Positions 26,303 through 36,171 are shown, counted from the stretch's first letter. The stretch is DNA of 64,000 nt from Bacteroidota bacterium (GCA_014584605.1 JACTMO010000080.1:80992-144991), one strand, 5' to 3'. Program-made: numbers and translations. The notes: generated by a model from the letters alone, not told the origin.

Positions 26303-26688
26303 AGCGCAGCCACCTCATCGCCATCGCCATCATCGCCGTGGCCATCGCAGCCCTGATCGGCTCGTTGAGCGACAGCAGCACCTACGCCGACCTGGACGAA
26401 GCCCTGGCCAACCCGGGCCGCGAGTACCATGTGGTGGGCGTACTGGACCGCAGCCAGGACATCGTGTACGAACCCAGCGTGAACGCCAGCCTCACGGAGT
26501 TCACCATGCAGGACCTGCAGGGCCGCCGCTGCCGGGTGAAGCTGGCCAAGGCCAAGCCCCAGGACTTCGAGCGCAGCGAACGGCTCGTGCTGATCGGCGA
26601 GGCCACCGAGGGCGGGGAGTTCCACGCCACCGACATGCTGATGAAGTGCCCCAGCAAGTACAACGAACAGAACCAGGTGGGCGTGTGA
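26299..26688 (+). CDS. ccmE: Heme chaperone CcmE, cysteine (CxxxY) variant
   Basis: The 129-residue protein has one N-terminal anchor (about 5-23) and an OB-fold periplasmic domain with the family pattern YHVVGVL...FTMQD.......V. The usual heme-binding histidine of the HxxxY motif is replaced: the sequence reads CPSKY, so C117 and Y121 form CxxxY. This variant is known from some bacterial and archaeal Ccm systems. The ATG overlaps the ccmD stop. Confidence 0.92.
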   Translation: MKRSHLIAIAIIAVAIAALIGSLSDSSTYADLDEALANPGREYHVVGVLDRSQDIVYEPSVNASLTEFTMQDLQGRRCRVKLAKAKPQDFERSERLVLIGEATEGGEFHATDMLMKCPSKYNEQNQVGV

Positions 26689-26713
26689 CCCATCGGGGGC
26701 AGGAGGCAGCTCG

Positions 26714-29503
26714 ATGACCTACAGCGGCGAACACACCTGGGCGGGACAGCTCGGCCACCTGCTCACGGTGCTCTCCTTCACCGGCGCCCTGCTGGCCGCG
26801 GCGGGCTTCGGCCTGGCCACCGGTCGCCACGACGAACGCTGGCGCGGCGTGGGGCGCACAGGCTTCCTGCTTCATGCCGCCTCCGTGCTGGGCATCGTGA
26901 CGGTGCTCTTCACCATGCTGTTCAACCACTGGTTCGAGTACGACTACGTGTGGAAGCACAGCAACCTGCAGATGCCGTTGCGCTACATCCTGAGCTGTTT
27001 CTGGGAGGGCCAGGAGGGCAGCTTCCTGCTGTGGACCTTCTGGCATGTCTGCATCGGCCTGGTCCTGATCCGGCGCGCCGGGACCTGGGAGGCCCCGGTG
27101 ATGACCGTGGTGTCCCTCGTGCAGTTGTTCCTGGCGAGCATGCTGCTGGGGGTGCATGTCGGTGACGTGCGCATCGGGAGCAGCCCCTTCCTGCTGGTGC
27201 GTGAGCTGCCCGAGAACATCGGTCTGCCGTGGACACGCCTGGAGGATTACCTCAGCCGCATTCCGCAGTTCGCCGACGGCCGCGGCCTGAACCCCCTGCT
27301 GCAGAACTACTGGATGGTGCTGCATCCGCCCACCCTCTTCCTGGGCTTCGCTGCCACGCTGGTACCCTTCGCCTACGCCGTCGCCGGGTTGTGGCGGCGC
27401 GAGCCCCAGGCTTGGATCGCCCCGGCCCTGCCCTGGACCTTCTTCGGGGTGATGGTGCTGGGCACCGGCATCCTGATGGGCGGGGCCTGGGCTTATGAGG
27501 CGCTCAGCTTCGGTGGCTTCTGGGCCTGGGACCCCGTGGAGAACGCCTCGCTCGTGCCCTGGCTCACCCTGGTGGCCGCCGGCCACCTGATGCTGGTGAA
27601 CCGCAACCGCCCCACCTCCCTGTTCACCACGCTGCTGCTCACGCTGGTCACCTTCCACCTGGTGCTTTACAGCACCTTCCTCACCCGCAGCGGTGTGCTG
27701 GGCGACACCAGCGTGCACAGCTTCACGGGCGACGGCATGATGCCGGGGCTGACCCTGTTCATGCTGTTCTTCGTCTGGCTGGCGGTGGTGATGCTGCACA
27801 AGGACCGTGGCCAACGGCGGTTCTACACGCTGATCGCCGTCGCCCTGCTGACCATCGGCGTTGCGCTGGGCCAGCCCGTACCGGCGATCCTGCTCTTCCT
27901 GGCGGTGAGCGCCGTGTGGACCTACACCGCCCAGCGGCTGGCCTTCCCGCAACCGGAAAAGGAGGAGGCGGTGTGGAGCCGGGAGTTCTGGATTTTCATC
28001 GGCGCCCTGGTGCTTTTGCTGAGCGCGGCCCAGATCACTTTCAGCACCTCGGTGCCCGTGCTCAACCTGCTGCTGGAGCCCTTCCAGGCACCCTTGTCCT
28101 CCCTTGCCGATACGCTGGACAGCGACCTGCTTCGCCGCGCGGCCCGCGCCCGGATGGCCCCGCCCACCGAGGCCATCGCGCACTTCAACAAGTGGCAGCT
28201 CCCCTTCGCGTTCATCGTCAGCCTCCTCAGTGCCTTCGCGCAATACCTCCGCTACCGGTCCACGGACATGCGGCGGTTCCGTCGCGCCATCGCCCTCTCC
28301 TTCGTGGTGTCCCTGGTGCTCACTGCGGTGGGCACGGTGCTGTTGAAGTACCGCGCCGCCGAGCTCAACCTGATCCTGGTGCTCTTCGCGACCACCTTCT
28401 CGGCGGCGGCGAACCTGGACCTGATCCGCACCGCCTTCAAGGGGCGCCTTACCAACGCCGGTCCGTCGGTGGCCCACGTGGGCTTCGCCCTCGTGCTGCT
28501 GGGCGCCCTGGTGAGCACCAGCCGCCAGCACGAGGTGAGCCGGAACACCCAGGGCATGGACCTGCGCTTCCTGAACCAGGAGTTCAGCAACAGCACCGAC
28601 ATCCTGCTGTATCGAGGCGACACCGTTCGCATGGGGGAGTTCTATGTGCACTATGCCGCCAAGCGCCCCGAGGGGGTGAACTTGCGCTATGTCACCGAGT
28701 ACTTCCGTCCGGTGCCCGCCACCTACGCCGTGGGCGACACGGTGAAGGTGGGCGACATGCTCTTCCGTTGTCGCGCTCCGCACGAGGCCTCCACCGCGTT
28801 CCTGGAGGACCAGCCGGCGCGCTGGACCCCGATCGAGGAGTTCCCCCGGCGTGCGCTGTGGCGTGCGAAGCCATGGTCGGCCGCCCGGCCCGGCGAGCAT
28901 CTGTTCACCCTGGAGCCCTTCGTGCAGCTGAACCCACGCTTCGGCAACGTGGCCGAGCCCAGCACCAAGCACTGGCCGCACCGCGACCTCTACACCCACG
29001 TGCGCTACGCCGACCTGGCCGCCGACGAGGCCGAGGACAGCGCCGGGGTCCACTACATGCCGCCCCGCCTGTACGAAAAGGAGATCGGCGACACCATCGT
29101 CACCCCCACCTGCCTGATCCTGATCGACAGCCTGCGCACCGTGCGCGACAGCGTCACCCTGCGCATGCTGGGTCCCGAGTTCCTGGTGTACGCCCTGCGC
29201 ATGCGGGTGCGCGACCTCTACGATCAGGAACGCTGGTTCGAGGCCAGCCCTGTGATCATCTACCGCGACGGCGCACCGGTGGCCGGCAAGGGGTTCGAGG
29301 TGGACCCGCTGCGCGTGAAGTTCGAGCTGGCCACGGTGAACGGTGAACGGGTGGGCCTCAACGTGTTCGAGCGCGAGTTCGTGGTGATGCAGGCCATCGT
29401 GTTCCCGGGCATCAACATCCTGTGGACCGGCTGCATCCTGATGGTGGTGGGCACCTTCATGGCCGTGCGGCGGCGTCTGAGGAACCGGACGGGCACCTCC
29501 TGA
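26714..29503 (+). CDS. ccmF: Heme lyase CcmF
   Basis: The 929-residue protein has about 15 membrane helices, the WWD-type heme motif GGFWAWDPVENASLVPWL (about 269-286), conserved histidines such as that in the VLHPPTLFLGF block, and a large C-terminal periplasmic region (about 600-900). CcmF attaches heme to apocytochrome c. It is longer than the E. coli protein, as usual in Bacteroidota. No ccmG or ccmH homologue follows it. Confidence 0.95.
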   Translation: MTYSGEHTWAGQLGHLLTVLSFTGALLAAAGFGLATGRHDERWRGVGRTGFLLHAASVLGIVTVLFTMLFNHWFEYDYVWKHSNLQMPLRYILSCFWEGQEGSFLLWTFWHVCIGLVLIRRAGTWEAPVMTVVSLVQLFLASMLLGVHVGDVRIGSSPFLLVRELPENIGLPWTRLEDYLSRIPQFADGRGLNPLLQNYWMVLHPPTLFLGFAATLVPFAYAVAGLWRREPQAWIAPALPWTFFGVMVLGTGILMGGAWAYEALSFGGFWAWDPVENASLVPWLTLVAAGHLMLVNRNRPTSLFTTLLLTLVTFHLVLYSTFLTRSGVLGDTSVHSFTGDGMMPGLTLFMLFFVWLAVVMLHKDRGQRRFYTLIAVALLTIGVALGQPVPAILLFLAVSAVWTYTAQRLAFPQPEKEEAVWSREFWIFIGALVLLLSAAQITFSTSVPVLNLLLEPFQAPLSSLADTLDSDLLRRAARARMAPPTEAIAHFNKWQLPFAFIVSLLSAFAQYLRYRSTDMRRFRRAIALSFVVSLVLTAVGTVLLKYRAAELNLILVLFATTFSAAANLDLIRTAFKGRLTNAGPSVAHVGFALVLLGALVSTSRQHEVSRNTQGMDLRFLNQEFSNSTDILLYRGDTVRMGEFYVHYAAKRPEGVNLRYVTEYFRPVPATYAVGDTVKVGDMLFRCRAPHEASTAFLEDQPARWTPIEEFPRRALWRAKPWSAARPGEHLFTLEPFVQLNPRFGNVAEPSTKHWPHRDLYTHVRYADLAADEAEDSAGVHYMPPRLYEKEIGDTIVTPTCLILIDSLRTVRDSVTLRMLGPEFLVYALRMRVRDLYDQERWFEASPVIIYRDGAPVAGKGFEVDPLRVKFELATVNGERVGLNVFEREFVVMQAIVFPGINILWTGCILMVVGTFMAVRRRLRNRTGTS

Positions 29504-29505
29504 CC

Positions 29506-30279
29506 ATGTCCTTGCAAGCGGGCATCCTCCTGGTGGGAACGGGCCGTGCGGCCTACCATCTGGGCCATGCCATCGCACGGAGCGGCCAGACGTTGGTGGG
29601 TGTGGCGGGGCGGAACACCGCCCTGACCGAAGCCCTTGCACAGGCCCTGGGCACCGCCGCGTTCGCCCTGGACGCCCCGCTGCCGGATGCCGCCCTGAAC
29701 CTGCTCGCCGTGAGCGACGATGCGATCACAGCCGTTGGTGCGCGCCTGGGCGCGCGCAGCGGTGTGGTGGTCCATCTCTCCGGAGCCTCCGAACTGGACC
29801 GCCTGCTGCCCCATGCCCACCGCGGTGTGCTCTGGCCCGTGATGAGCCTGAGCCCTGGCGCTCCCCTGGACCTGCGCGAAGTGCCCATGGTGGTGGATGC
29901 CAACGGCCCCCAGGCCCGCGAGGCCCTGTTACGGCTGGCCAAGGGCCTGAGCGGCCACGTGGAGGAACTGGGCGGGGAACAGCGCCGGCTGGTGCACCTG
30001 GCCGCAGTGGTCGCTGCCAACTTTCCCGTCGCCCTGTTCGCCGAGGCCCGTGCGTTGCTGCTGAAGAACGACATCGGTCCCGACCTGCTGACCCCGTTGT
30101 GGACGAGCACCGCCGCCAAGGCCGCGGCTGTGGGCCCGGAGGCGGCCCTCACCGGCCCCGCACGCCGCGGCGACCGCAGCACCGTGGACCGCCACCTGGC
30201 CCTGCTCGCCACCGACCCCGACCTGCAACGCATCTACCGCGCGATCTCCGAGCGGATCGCCCGAAGGCACACCGCATAG
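29506..30279 (+). CDS. Rossmann / DUF2520 domain protein
   Basis: The 257-residue protein has an N-terminal NAD(P)-binding Rossmann segment (ILLVGTGRAAYHLG) and a C-terminal helical DUF2520 domain with RRLVHLAAVVAANF, similar to ProC and ketopantoate reductase relatives. The reaction is unknown. It follows ccmF by two bases and starts a gene order (this, KdsC-like, UbiA, Maf) that I know as common in Bacteroidota. Confidence 0.88.
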   Translation: MSLQAGILLVGTGRAAYHLGHAIARSGQTLVGVAGRNTALTEALAQALGTAAFALDAPLPDAALNLLAVSDDAITAVGARLGARSGVVVHLSGASELDRLLPHAHRGVLWPVMSLSPGAPLDLREVPMVVDANGPQAREALLRLAKGLSGHVEELGGEQRRLVHLAAVVAANFPVALFAEARALLLKNDIGPDLLTPLWTSTAAKAAAVGPEAALTGPARRGDRSTVDRHLALLATDPDLQRIYRAISERIARRHTA

Positions 30280-30283
30280 GCCG

Positions 30284-30814
30284 ATGCCCACCGAACCCAC
30301 CTACAAGGAACGCCTCGCCGGGCTGGACACGTTCATGTTCGACGTGGATGGCGTGTTCACCGACAACCGGGTGTTGCTGATGCCCGACATGGACCCGGTG
30401 CGCACCTTCCACTCCCGCGACGCCTATGCCGTGCAGCTCGCCGTGCGCGAGGGCCTGCGCATCGTGATCGTCACCGGCGGCCACAGCGACGGCGTGGTGC
30501 AGAGCTTCCACCGCCTGGGGGTCACCGAGGTGCACACCCGTACCCGCGACAAGTTCGTGCTCGTGCAGGGCCTGATCGCCGATGGGCGCCTCGATCCCGC
30601 GCGCGCGGCTTACATGGGCGATGACATCCCCGACCTTCGCGTGATGCGACACGTGGCGCTGGCCTGCTGCCCCAACGATGCGGCCGAGGAGGTGAAGGCC
30701 ATCAGCCATTTCGTGAGCCGGGCCCCCGGCGGCGCCGGATGCGTGCGCGACCTGCTGGAACAGGCGCTGAAGGTGAAGGGGCTCTGGTTGACGGACGCGG
30801 CGTACACCTGGTGA
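30284..30814 (+). CDS. KdsC-like HAD phosphatase
   Basis: The 176-residue protein is a cap-less HAD IIIA enzyme with D20 and D22 in FDVDGVFTDN, a VTGG block, and GDDIPDL for magnesium. KDO-8-phosphate phosphatase is the closest well-known activity and would serve lipopolysaccharide core synthesis. The adjacent genes do not confirm this, so the substrate is left open. Confidence 0.87.
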   Translation: MPTEPTYKERLAGLDTFMFDVDGVFTDNRVLLMPDMDPVRTFHSRDAYAVQLAVREGLRIVIVTGGHSDGVVQSFHRLGVTEVHTRTRDKFVLVQGLIADGRLDPARAAYMGDDIPDLRVMRHVALACCPNDAAEEVKAISHFVSRAPGGAGCVRDLLEQALKVKGLWLTDAAYTW

Positions 30815-30818
30815 TCCG

Positions 30819-31784
30819 ATGCGCGACCTGATCCGCCTCACCCGGCCCGTGAACCTGCTGATCATCGCGGGCACGATGGTGGTGCTGCGCCACGGCGTGG
30901 TGGGCGGTCTGCTCGGCGCCAGTGGCCTTGCCCTGGGCCTCGGCGAGGCGTGGTTCGTGGTGCTCGTGCTCAGCACGGTGCTCATCGCGGCCGGTGGCAA
31001 TGTGATCAACGACTACTTCGACACCCGGATCGACCGGATCAACAAACCCGATGCGCTGATCGTGGGGCGCACCGTGCCGCGGCGTACGGCCATGATGGCC
31101 CACCTGGTGTTGAGCGGGGCGGGCCTGCTGCTGGGCTGGGCGGTGGTGTTGCACACCGGCCTGTGGCGCCTGGCGGTGATCGCCCCCTTCGCCATCGGCG
31201 CGCTCTGGTCGTACAGCACCACCTTCAAACGGCGCTTGATCCTGGGCAACGGCCTGGTGGCCACGCTGACCGCGTTGGTGCCGCTCACGGTGGGCCTGTA
31301 CGAGATCCCCCTCGCCCAGCGCCTCCACAGCGTGGAACTGATGGATGCCTTCCAGGAGGAGGAGGCCGTAGGGCTCTATTTCCGGGTGATCTGGTACTGG
31401 GTCTTCGCCTTCACCGCCTTCGCATTCCTGGCGACGCTGGTGCGCGAGCTTCAGAAGGACATGGCGGATGTGCCCGGCGACCGCGCCCAGGGCTGCCGTA
31501 CCATCCCCATCGTGTGGGGCATGGGGGCCGCACGCGTCCTGGTGGTGCTGCACACGCTGCTGCTGGTGGCCACCCTGTTGCTGCTGCGCCGCGCCTTCCT
31601 CGACGACCGGATCTCCTACTGGTACATCGCGGCCCTGATCCTCACCCTGCTCATCGCCGCCGGGCTCACCTGGAGCGCCCGCGACCGCGCCGGACATGTG
31701 CGCGCGGGCCTGGTGATGAAGGCCGCCATGGTGCTTGCCGTGGGCTACGGCCTGCTGGTGCCCCTGCTGCTGGACCTGCCATGA
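30819..31784 (+). CDS. UbiA-family prenyltransferase
   Basis: The 321-residue membrane protein has about eight to nine helices and both aspartate motifs of the family, NDYFDTRID (64-72) and ELQKDMADVPGD further on. It transfers a prenyl chain to an aromatic or glycerol-phosphate acceptor. Bacteroidota homologues in this gene order are often called geranylgeranylglycerol-phosphate geranylgeranyltransferase, but the acceptor cannot be read from sequence. The stop overlaps maf. Confidence 0.88.
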   Translation: MRDLIRLTRPVNLLIIAGTMVVLRHGVVGGLLGASGLALGLGEAWFVVLVLSTVLIAAGGNVINDYFDTRIDRINKPDALIVGRTVPRRTAMMAHLVLSGAGLLLGWAVVLHTGLWRLAVIAPFAIGALWSYSTTFKRRLILGNGLVATLTALVPLTVGLYEIPLAQRLHSVELMDAFQEEEAVGLYFRVIWYWVFAFTAFAFLATLVRELQKDMADVPGDRAQGCRTIPIVWGMGAARVLVVLHTLLLVATLLLLRRAFLDDRISYWYIAALILTLLIAAGLTWSARDRAGHVRAGLVMKAAMVLAVGYGLLVPLLLDLP

Positions 31785-32398
31785 CCGCGCCTCCGATGCA
31801 CCGCTGGCGGATCGTCCTGGCCTCCGCCTCACCCCGCCGCCGCCAGCTGCTGGAGGGACTGGACCTGCCCTTGCGCACCGTGCCGCTGGATGTGGACGAA
31901 TCGTCGCCTCCAGGGCTCGCGCCCGAGGCCGTGGCCGAACATCTGGCCGTGCGCAAGGCCATGGCCTACCGGCCGGCGCTTGACCCGGATGAAGTGCTGG
32001 TGGCGGCGGACACCACCGTGCTCCTCGACGACCCGTCCGGCACCGGACCGGGCCTGCTGCTGAACAAGCCCATGGACGAGCGCGATGCCCGTCGCATGCT
32101 CGGTCTTCTCAGCGGCCGCACCCACCGTGTGGTCACGGGCGTTTGCCTGCGCAGCACCTTGCACACCGTGCAGTTCAGCGATGAAGCGCAGGTGACCTTC
32201 CGCACCCTGGATGAGGCGGAGATCGCCTATTACGTGGCGCGGCATCGTCCGTTGGACAAGGCGGGAGCCTATGGGGTTCAGGACTGGATCGGCTACACGG
32301 CGGTGACCCGTATCGTGGGGAGCTTCTACACCGTGATGGGCCTGCCGATGCACCGTCTCTACCAGGCGCTGCGCGACCTTCCGCCGCCGCGGCCATGA
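31781..32398 (+). CDS. maf: Maf-family nucleotide pyrophosphatase
   Basis: The 205-residue protein shows the Maf signature SASPRRRQLLEGL, the AADTTVLLDD block, NKP-x2-ERDARRML, and the TGV and KAGAYGVQ blocks. These enzymes hydrolyse dTTP, UTP or modified nucleotides. The start at 31781 overlaps the UbiA stop (ATGA); an internal ATG at 31796 is also possible. The stop overlaps the next gene. Confidence 0.94.
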   Translation: MTAPPMHRWRIVLASASPRRRQLLEGLDLPLRTVPLDVDESSPPGLAPEAVAEHLAVRKAMAYRPALDPDEVLVAADTTVLLDDPSGTGPGLLLNKPMDERDARRMLGLLSGRTHRVVTGVCLRSTLHTVQFSDEAQVTFRTLDEAEIAYYVARHRPLDKAGAYGVQDWIGYTAVTRIVGSFYTVMGLPMHRLYQALRDLPPPRP

Positions 32399-33141
32399 AG
32401 GCCTCGGCCCTGCTTACGATCGCGTCGCTCCTCGTCCTGGGCGACCTGTCCGCACAGGTGTCCCCCTTCGCCGTTCCTGAACGGCCCAAGGTGCGGACCT
32501 TCTACCTCACCAACGGCACCGAGTGGATCCTCTCCTTTCCCGTGCTGCACGTTTCGCGCGACCAGGTGCCGGCCGGCCGCGGCGGCATCGTGCGCTTCAC
32601 GCCCTTCTTCAACCCCCGCGCGCTCATCCATTGGGACGCCTCGGCCCGCTTGGGCTTTTTCAGCGGCCTGGGCATACGCAACCTGGGCTTCATCTACGAT
32701 GTGCCGGGCAGCGATGAGCGCTTCAAGTACCGGGCCTACACCCTCAGCCTTCCGCTGGGCATCAAGGCGGGCCGCATGCACGAGGTGCTCGCCTTTTTCG
32801 GATACGACCTGGACCTTCCGTTCAACTACCGGGAGAAACGCTACGTAGGCGGCGAGCGCGTGGACCGGAGCAGCGCCTGGTTCAGCGACCGGACGCGACA
32901 CCTGTTGCACAGCGTGATGCTCGGGGTGCAGGCGCCGTACGGCATCAACCTCACGCTGAAGTACACCTTCACCAACTTCCACAACACCGGGTTCCGCGAC
33001 CAGGTGGACGGTATGATCCGGGAGCCGTACGCCGGGCTTCGTGCCGATCTGGTCTGCCTGTCCTTGAACTGGGGCATGCATGCCGGCCGCGAACGGGGCC
33101 GTGGGTCCGGAGCCCCTGCGCCGACCATGCCCCGCTCCTGA
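32395..33141 (+). CDS. Outer-membrane beta-barrel-like protein
   Basis: The 248-residue protein has a signal peptide ending LSA-QVS and alternating amphipathic strands rich in Tyr, Phe and Gly, such as LGFFSGLGIRNLGFIYDV and YGINLTLKYTFTNFH, as in a small outer-membrane barrel. The last 20 residues are disordered. Function is unknown. It is coupled to maf by ATGA and ends the long operon. Confidence 0.8.
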   Translation: MKASALLTIASLLVLGDLSAQVSPFAVPERPKVRTFYLTNGTEWILSFPVLHVSRDQVPAGRGGIVRFTPFFNPRALIHWDASARLGFFSGLGIRNLGFIYDVPGSDERFKYRAYTLSLPLGIKAGRMHEVLAFFGYDLDLPFNYREKRYVGGERVDRSSAWFSDRTRHLLHSVMLGVQAPYGINLTLKYTFTNFHNTGFRDQVDGMIREPYAGLRADLVCLSLNWGMHAGRERGRGSGAPAPTMPRS

Positions 33142-33157
33142 CCGAAGGGCGCGGCGT

Positions 33158-35284
33158 CTATCGCAGCAACGACACGTGGCCCCGGTGCTGATGCCGTCGG
33201 CCGAACCCATCGCGGAGCACCACCGTCCAGGCATACACCCCTTGCGGCTCACCCTGGCCCGACCAGCCCTGTGACGGTTCGGTGGACAGGAAGCGCTGGG
33301 CGCCCCAGCGGTCGAAGATGCGCAGTTCATAGCCCAGCGCACGTTGAACGCTGGTGACCGGCAGGAACAGCTCGTTCACGCCGTCCCCGTCGGGGGTGAA
33401 GGCGTTGGGGGCGAAAAAGAGGTAGTCGCCCTCCACGCAGAGCTCCGTGGCAGCCGTATCGGTGCAGCCTTCCGCATCGGTCACCACCAGGGTGATGGGG
33501 TGGCAACCGGGGCCTGTGAAGGCGTGCAGCGGCGAGGCCCCGCTGGCCGTGGTGCCATCCCCAAAGTCCCAGGTCCATTGCACGGCATCGGCGGAAGCAT
33601 CCTGGGGGGCCACGGGGCCACTTCCCTCCTGCACCACGGCCGGCACGGTGAATGCCGCCACCGGTGGTGCATGCACCGCGATCGCGGCACCGGCGGCACT
33701 ACCCACGCAGCCCGGCGGCACCACTTCCACCACCGACGGGGCGAAGGTCCCCGCCTGCGCATAGCAGTGCTGCACAACGGCGCCGATGGCCGTGCTGCCG
33801 TCCCCCAGGGCCCAGGTGAAGGTCCCCTGCCCCACGGCGGTGAGTGATACGCACAGCGGTGCACAGCCCCCCTGGACATCGGCCTGCACGATGGGCGTCG
33901 GAAGCGAGGCCACCGCCACGACCACGGCATCCGGGGCGCTGACGCATCCCGCTGCATCGGTGGCCACCACGCTGTACGTGCCGGCGGTGGCCGGGTTCAG
34001 CAGCGGACCTGAAGGCGTCCAGGTGAACTGCAAAGCGCCGGTGCCACCGCTGCCTGAAGCCGTGAGCAGGAGCGCGGAGCCGTCGCACACCGTCGTATCG
34101 GCCATGGCCTGTACCTGCACGCCGGCAGGCGCGTTCACCACCCCGGTCGCCGAGGAGGAACAACCGCCCGCATCGGTCACCGTCACGGTGTAGGTGCCCG
34201 GCGCGAGCCCGCTGAGCGCGGGGCCGTTGCCGCCTCCCGGCGACCAGCTGTAGGCGATGCCGGAGGTGTCCGTGGTCACCACGGCCGCGACCGAACCCGG
34301 TCCTCCAGCGCAGGTCGCGTCGGTGACATCCACCGTCACTTCAGGCACGACCACGGTCCTGGCCACGCTCACCGGCCCGGTGCAAGGCCCCACGGTGGTG
34401 AGGGTCACGGTGTAGGTCCCTGGGGCGGAGAACGCATGCACGGGGGTCTGGGCGGTGGAGCTGTTCAGCGCGCCGCTGGCCGGATCGCCGAGATCCCAGT
34501 TCCACGCCGAAGGGCATCCGCCCGGTGCGGGCGTGAAGCTGGCCGTGGCCCCGATGCAGCTCCAGGTGAAGTCGGCGACCGCTCCTTCGGCCTCCTGGAT
34601 GAGGATGTCGTCGATGGCGATGCCGTCGTAGCCGTTGCACTGGGTGCCGGCGCCGAAGAGAAAGCGGAACAGCACCTGCGGCTGGTTGGCCGCGGCCGGT
34701 ACGCAATGCCTGGCGGTGACCCATCCGCCGCTCCCGAAGCCGCCCTGACAGCTGCCGCCGGTGGCACCGCTGCGTCCGCTCCAGCCATGCTTGGGGCTGG
34801 CGGAGGTGAGGTTGGTGATGTTGCCCGCGTTGAACCAGTTGTCGTTGAGGCAGTCCACCGGATCGCCCCAGGCCCCCACGTTGCTCCAGCTCAACCCTCC
34901 GTTCAGCGAGATCTGGAAGGTCATGCCATCATACTGGCGTTCACACTCCCAGTAAAGCTTGAAAGAGACCCAGGGGTGGTCCAACGCGCTCATGTCGAAG
35001 CAGGGGCTCTCCAGCCAGCTCAGCTGCCCATAGTTGTAGAAGGTGCCTGAAAGGCCGCCAACGCACCAACTGCGGAGCCCGCCGCCGGCGGTGTTGATCG
35101 ACGGATGGGCGGGAGTGCCCCACGCCCAGTCGCTGCTGACGCCGCCGGCGGTCCATTGCGGGCCGTTCTCGAACCCTTCCGCATAGGGGAAGGAGCTGAT
35201 GGGGGCCACGCACTGTGCCCATAGACCGCCTCCGCATGGGGTCAGGAGCAGAACGGCGATCGCGCGATGGAAGGGACTGCGCAC
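33158..35284 (-). CDS. Secreted adhesin-like protein with gliding-type C-terminus
   Basis: The 708-residue protein has a signal peptide, an N-terminal jelly-roll/MAM-like domain (about 30-215) with paired cysteines, several PKD or SprB-like repeats with TYTVTVTD units, and a C-terminal gliding-motility-associated (CHU_C, T9SS type B) domain beginning FFAPNAFTPDGDGVNE. It is expected to be exported by T9SS and to remain at the surface or be released. I chose the GTG at 35284 because it directly precedes the signal peptide; the frame further upstream is low-complexity. Confidence 0.85.
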   Translation of the reverse strand: MRSPFHRAIAVLLLTPCGGGLWAQCVAPISSFPYAEGFENGPQWTAGGVSSDWAWGTPAHPSINTAGGGLRSWCVGGLSGTFYNYGQLSWLESPCFDMSALDHPWVSFKLYWECERQYDGMTFQISLNGGLSWSNVGAWGDPVDCLNDNWFNAGNITNLTSASPKHGWSGRSGATGGSCQGGFGSGGWVTARHCVPAAANQPQVLFRFLFGAGTQCNGYDGIAIDDILIQEAEGAVADFTWSCIGATASFTPAPGGCPSAWNWDLGDPASGALNSSTAQTPVHAFSAPGTYTVTLTTVGPCTGPVSVARTVVVPEVTVDVTDATCAGGPGSVAAVVTTDTSGIAYSWSPGGGNGPALSGLAPGTYTVTVTDAGGCSSSATGVVNAPAGVQVQAMADTTVCDGSALLLTASGSGGTGALQFTWTPSGPLLNPATAGTYSVVATDAAGCVSAPDAVVVAVASLPTPIVQADVQGGCAPLCVSLTAVGQGTFTWALGDGSTAIGAVVQHCYAQAGTFAPSVVEVVPPGCVGSAAGAAIAVHAPPVAAFTVPAVVQEGSGPVAPQDASADAVQWTWDFGDGTTASGASPLHAFTGPGCHPITLVVTDAEGCTDTAATELCVEGDYLFFAPNAFTPDGDGVNELFLPVTSVQRALGYELRIFDRWGAQRFLSTEPSQGWSGQGEPQGVYAWTVVLRDGFGRRHQHRGHVSLLR

Positions 35285-35331
35285 CGGATGGTCGCTTCTC
35301 GGAGCGCGAAGTTCGTGGATCCGGCGCCGGC

Positions 35332-36171
35332 CTACCCTCCCGTGGCGCGGTACAGCCGGAACTGGCCGCCCACGACCACGGCGTACTGCCAGAACCAGAA
35401 GTGCTGGCGGGCCCGGTCGGATGAAGTCCCCGTGGTGAGCACATCGGGCATGTCCACCCAGCCCGCCTTGCCGATGATCCGTAGGAAGCCGTGGCGGAAG
35501 AAGTCCAGGTGCATCCCGGCCTGGGCCCCGACACCGAAGCCCGCGACATGGAAGCGGTTGTTGATGCCCTCTCCGAACAACCGCACGTCGGTGCGCGGGA
35601 TGACGGGCCCGGCATGCAGGCCCTCGAAGAACAGGAGCGCATGGCGCCCGTTCCGGCTCTTCCAAAGCGCGTCGTAACGGTCCACGTCCAGGCTCAGCAG
35701 GTTGAGCCCGTCGCTGTGCTCGTAGGTCAGCAGTTCCGGGTCGAGGACCACCTCCCGCACCCCCTCCTCCATGGCGTAGGTCGAGGACCGTTCGGCATCC
35801 ACATGACCGTCCATCCGGACCTGCTGGCCGCCCACCATCACGTATTTCATGTGGTCCATGCCGACCGACACGCTCCAGCGGTCCCGGAAGAACCAGCCCA
35901 GCCGATAGTTGTACTGCGGCAGGGTGATGGTCGCCGGGGAGAAATAGAGCCCGGCATCGAACGGACTGGGGCGGTCCTTGGCCACCACCTGCTTCAAGGT
36001 GAAGGCATAGCCGGGCCCCTTGAAGTGGATGTCGCTGCGGCTGTAGCCGGACCGGTTGTAGCCCCAGTACAGGAAGAGGTCGCCCCGATGCTCGTGGACC
36101 GGTGGTCGCTGCGCCTGGAGCCCAAACGGAGCAGCGAACAGGAGCAGGGGAAGGAGGATGGTGCCGCGCAT
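35332..36171 (-). CDS. Probable outer-membrane barrel protein
   Basis: The 279-residue protein has a signal peptide ending GLQA-QRP and an amphipathic strand pattern through its length, with DLFLYWGYNRSGYS at the start and HFWFWQYAVVVGGQFRLYR at the end, typical of a Bacteroidota barrel. A TACATTCG element lies about 28 bases upstream. It precedes the gliding-type adhesin gene on the same strand by 47 bases, so a partner role is possible. No specific function is assigned. Confidence 0.8.
   Translation of the reverse strand: MRGTILLPLLLFAAPFGLQAQRPPVHEHRGDLFLYWGYNRSGYSRSDIHFKGPGYAFTLKQVVAKDRPSPFDAGLYFSPATITLPQYNYRLGWFFRDRWSVSVGMDHMKYVMVGGQQVRMDGHVDAERSSTYAMEEGVREVVLDPELLTYEHSDGLNLLSLDVDRYDALWKSRNGRHALLFFEGLHAGPVIPRTDVRLFGEGINNRFHVAGFGVGAQAGMHLDFFRHGFLRIIGKAGWVDMPDVLTTGTSSDRARQHFWFWQYAVVVGGQFRLYRATGG

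Noticed and set aside
26501..29641. A minus-strand open frame of over 1000 codons across ccmF
   Set aside because: Its composition is Gln/His/Gly/Arg-rich without domain pattern. It is the usual by-product of high third-position GC opposite a real gene.
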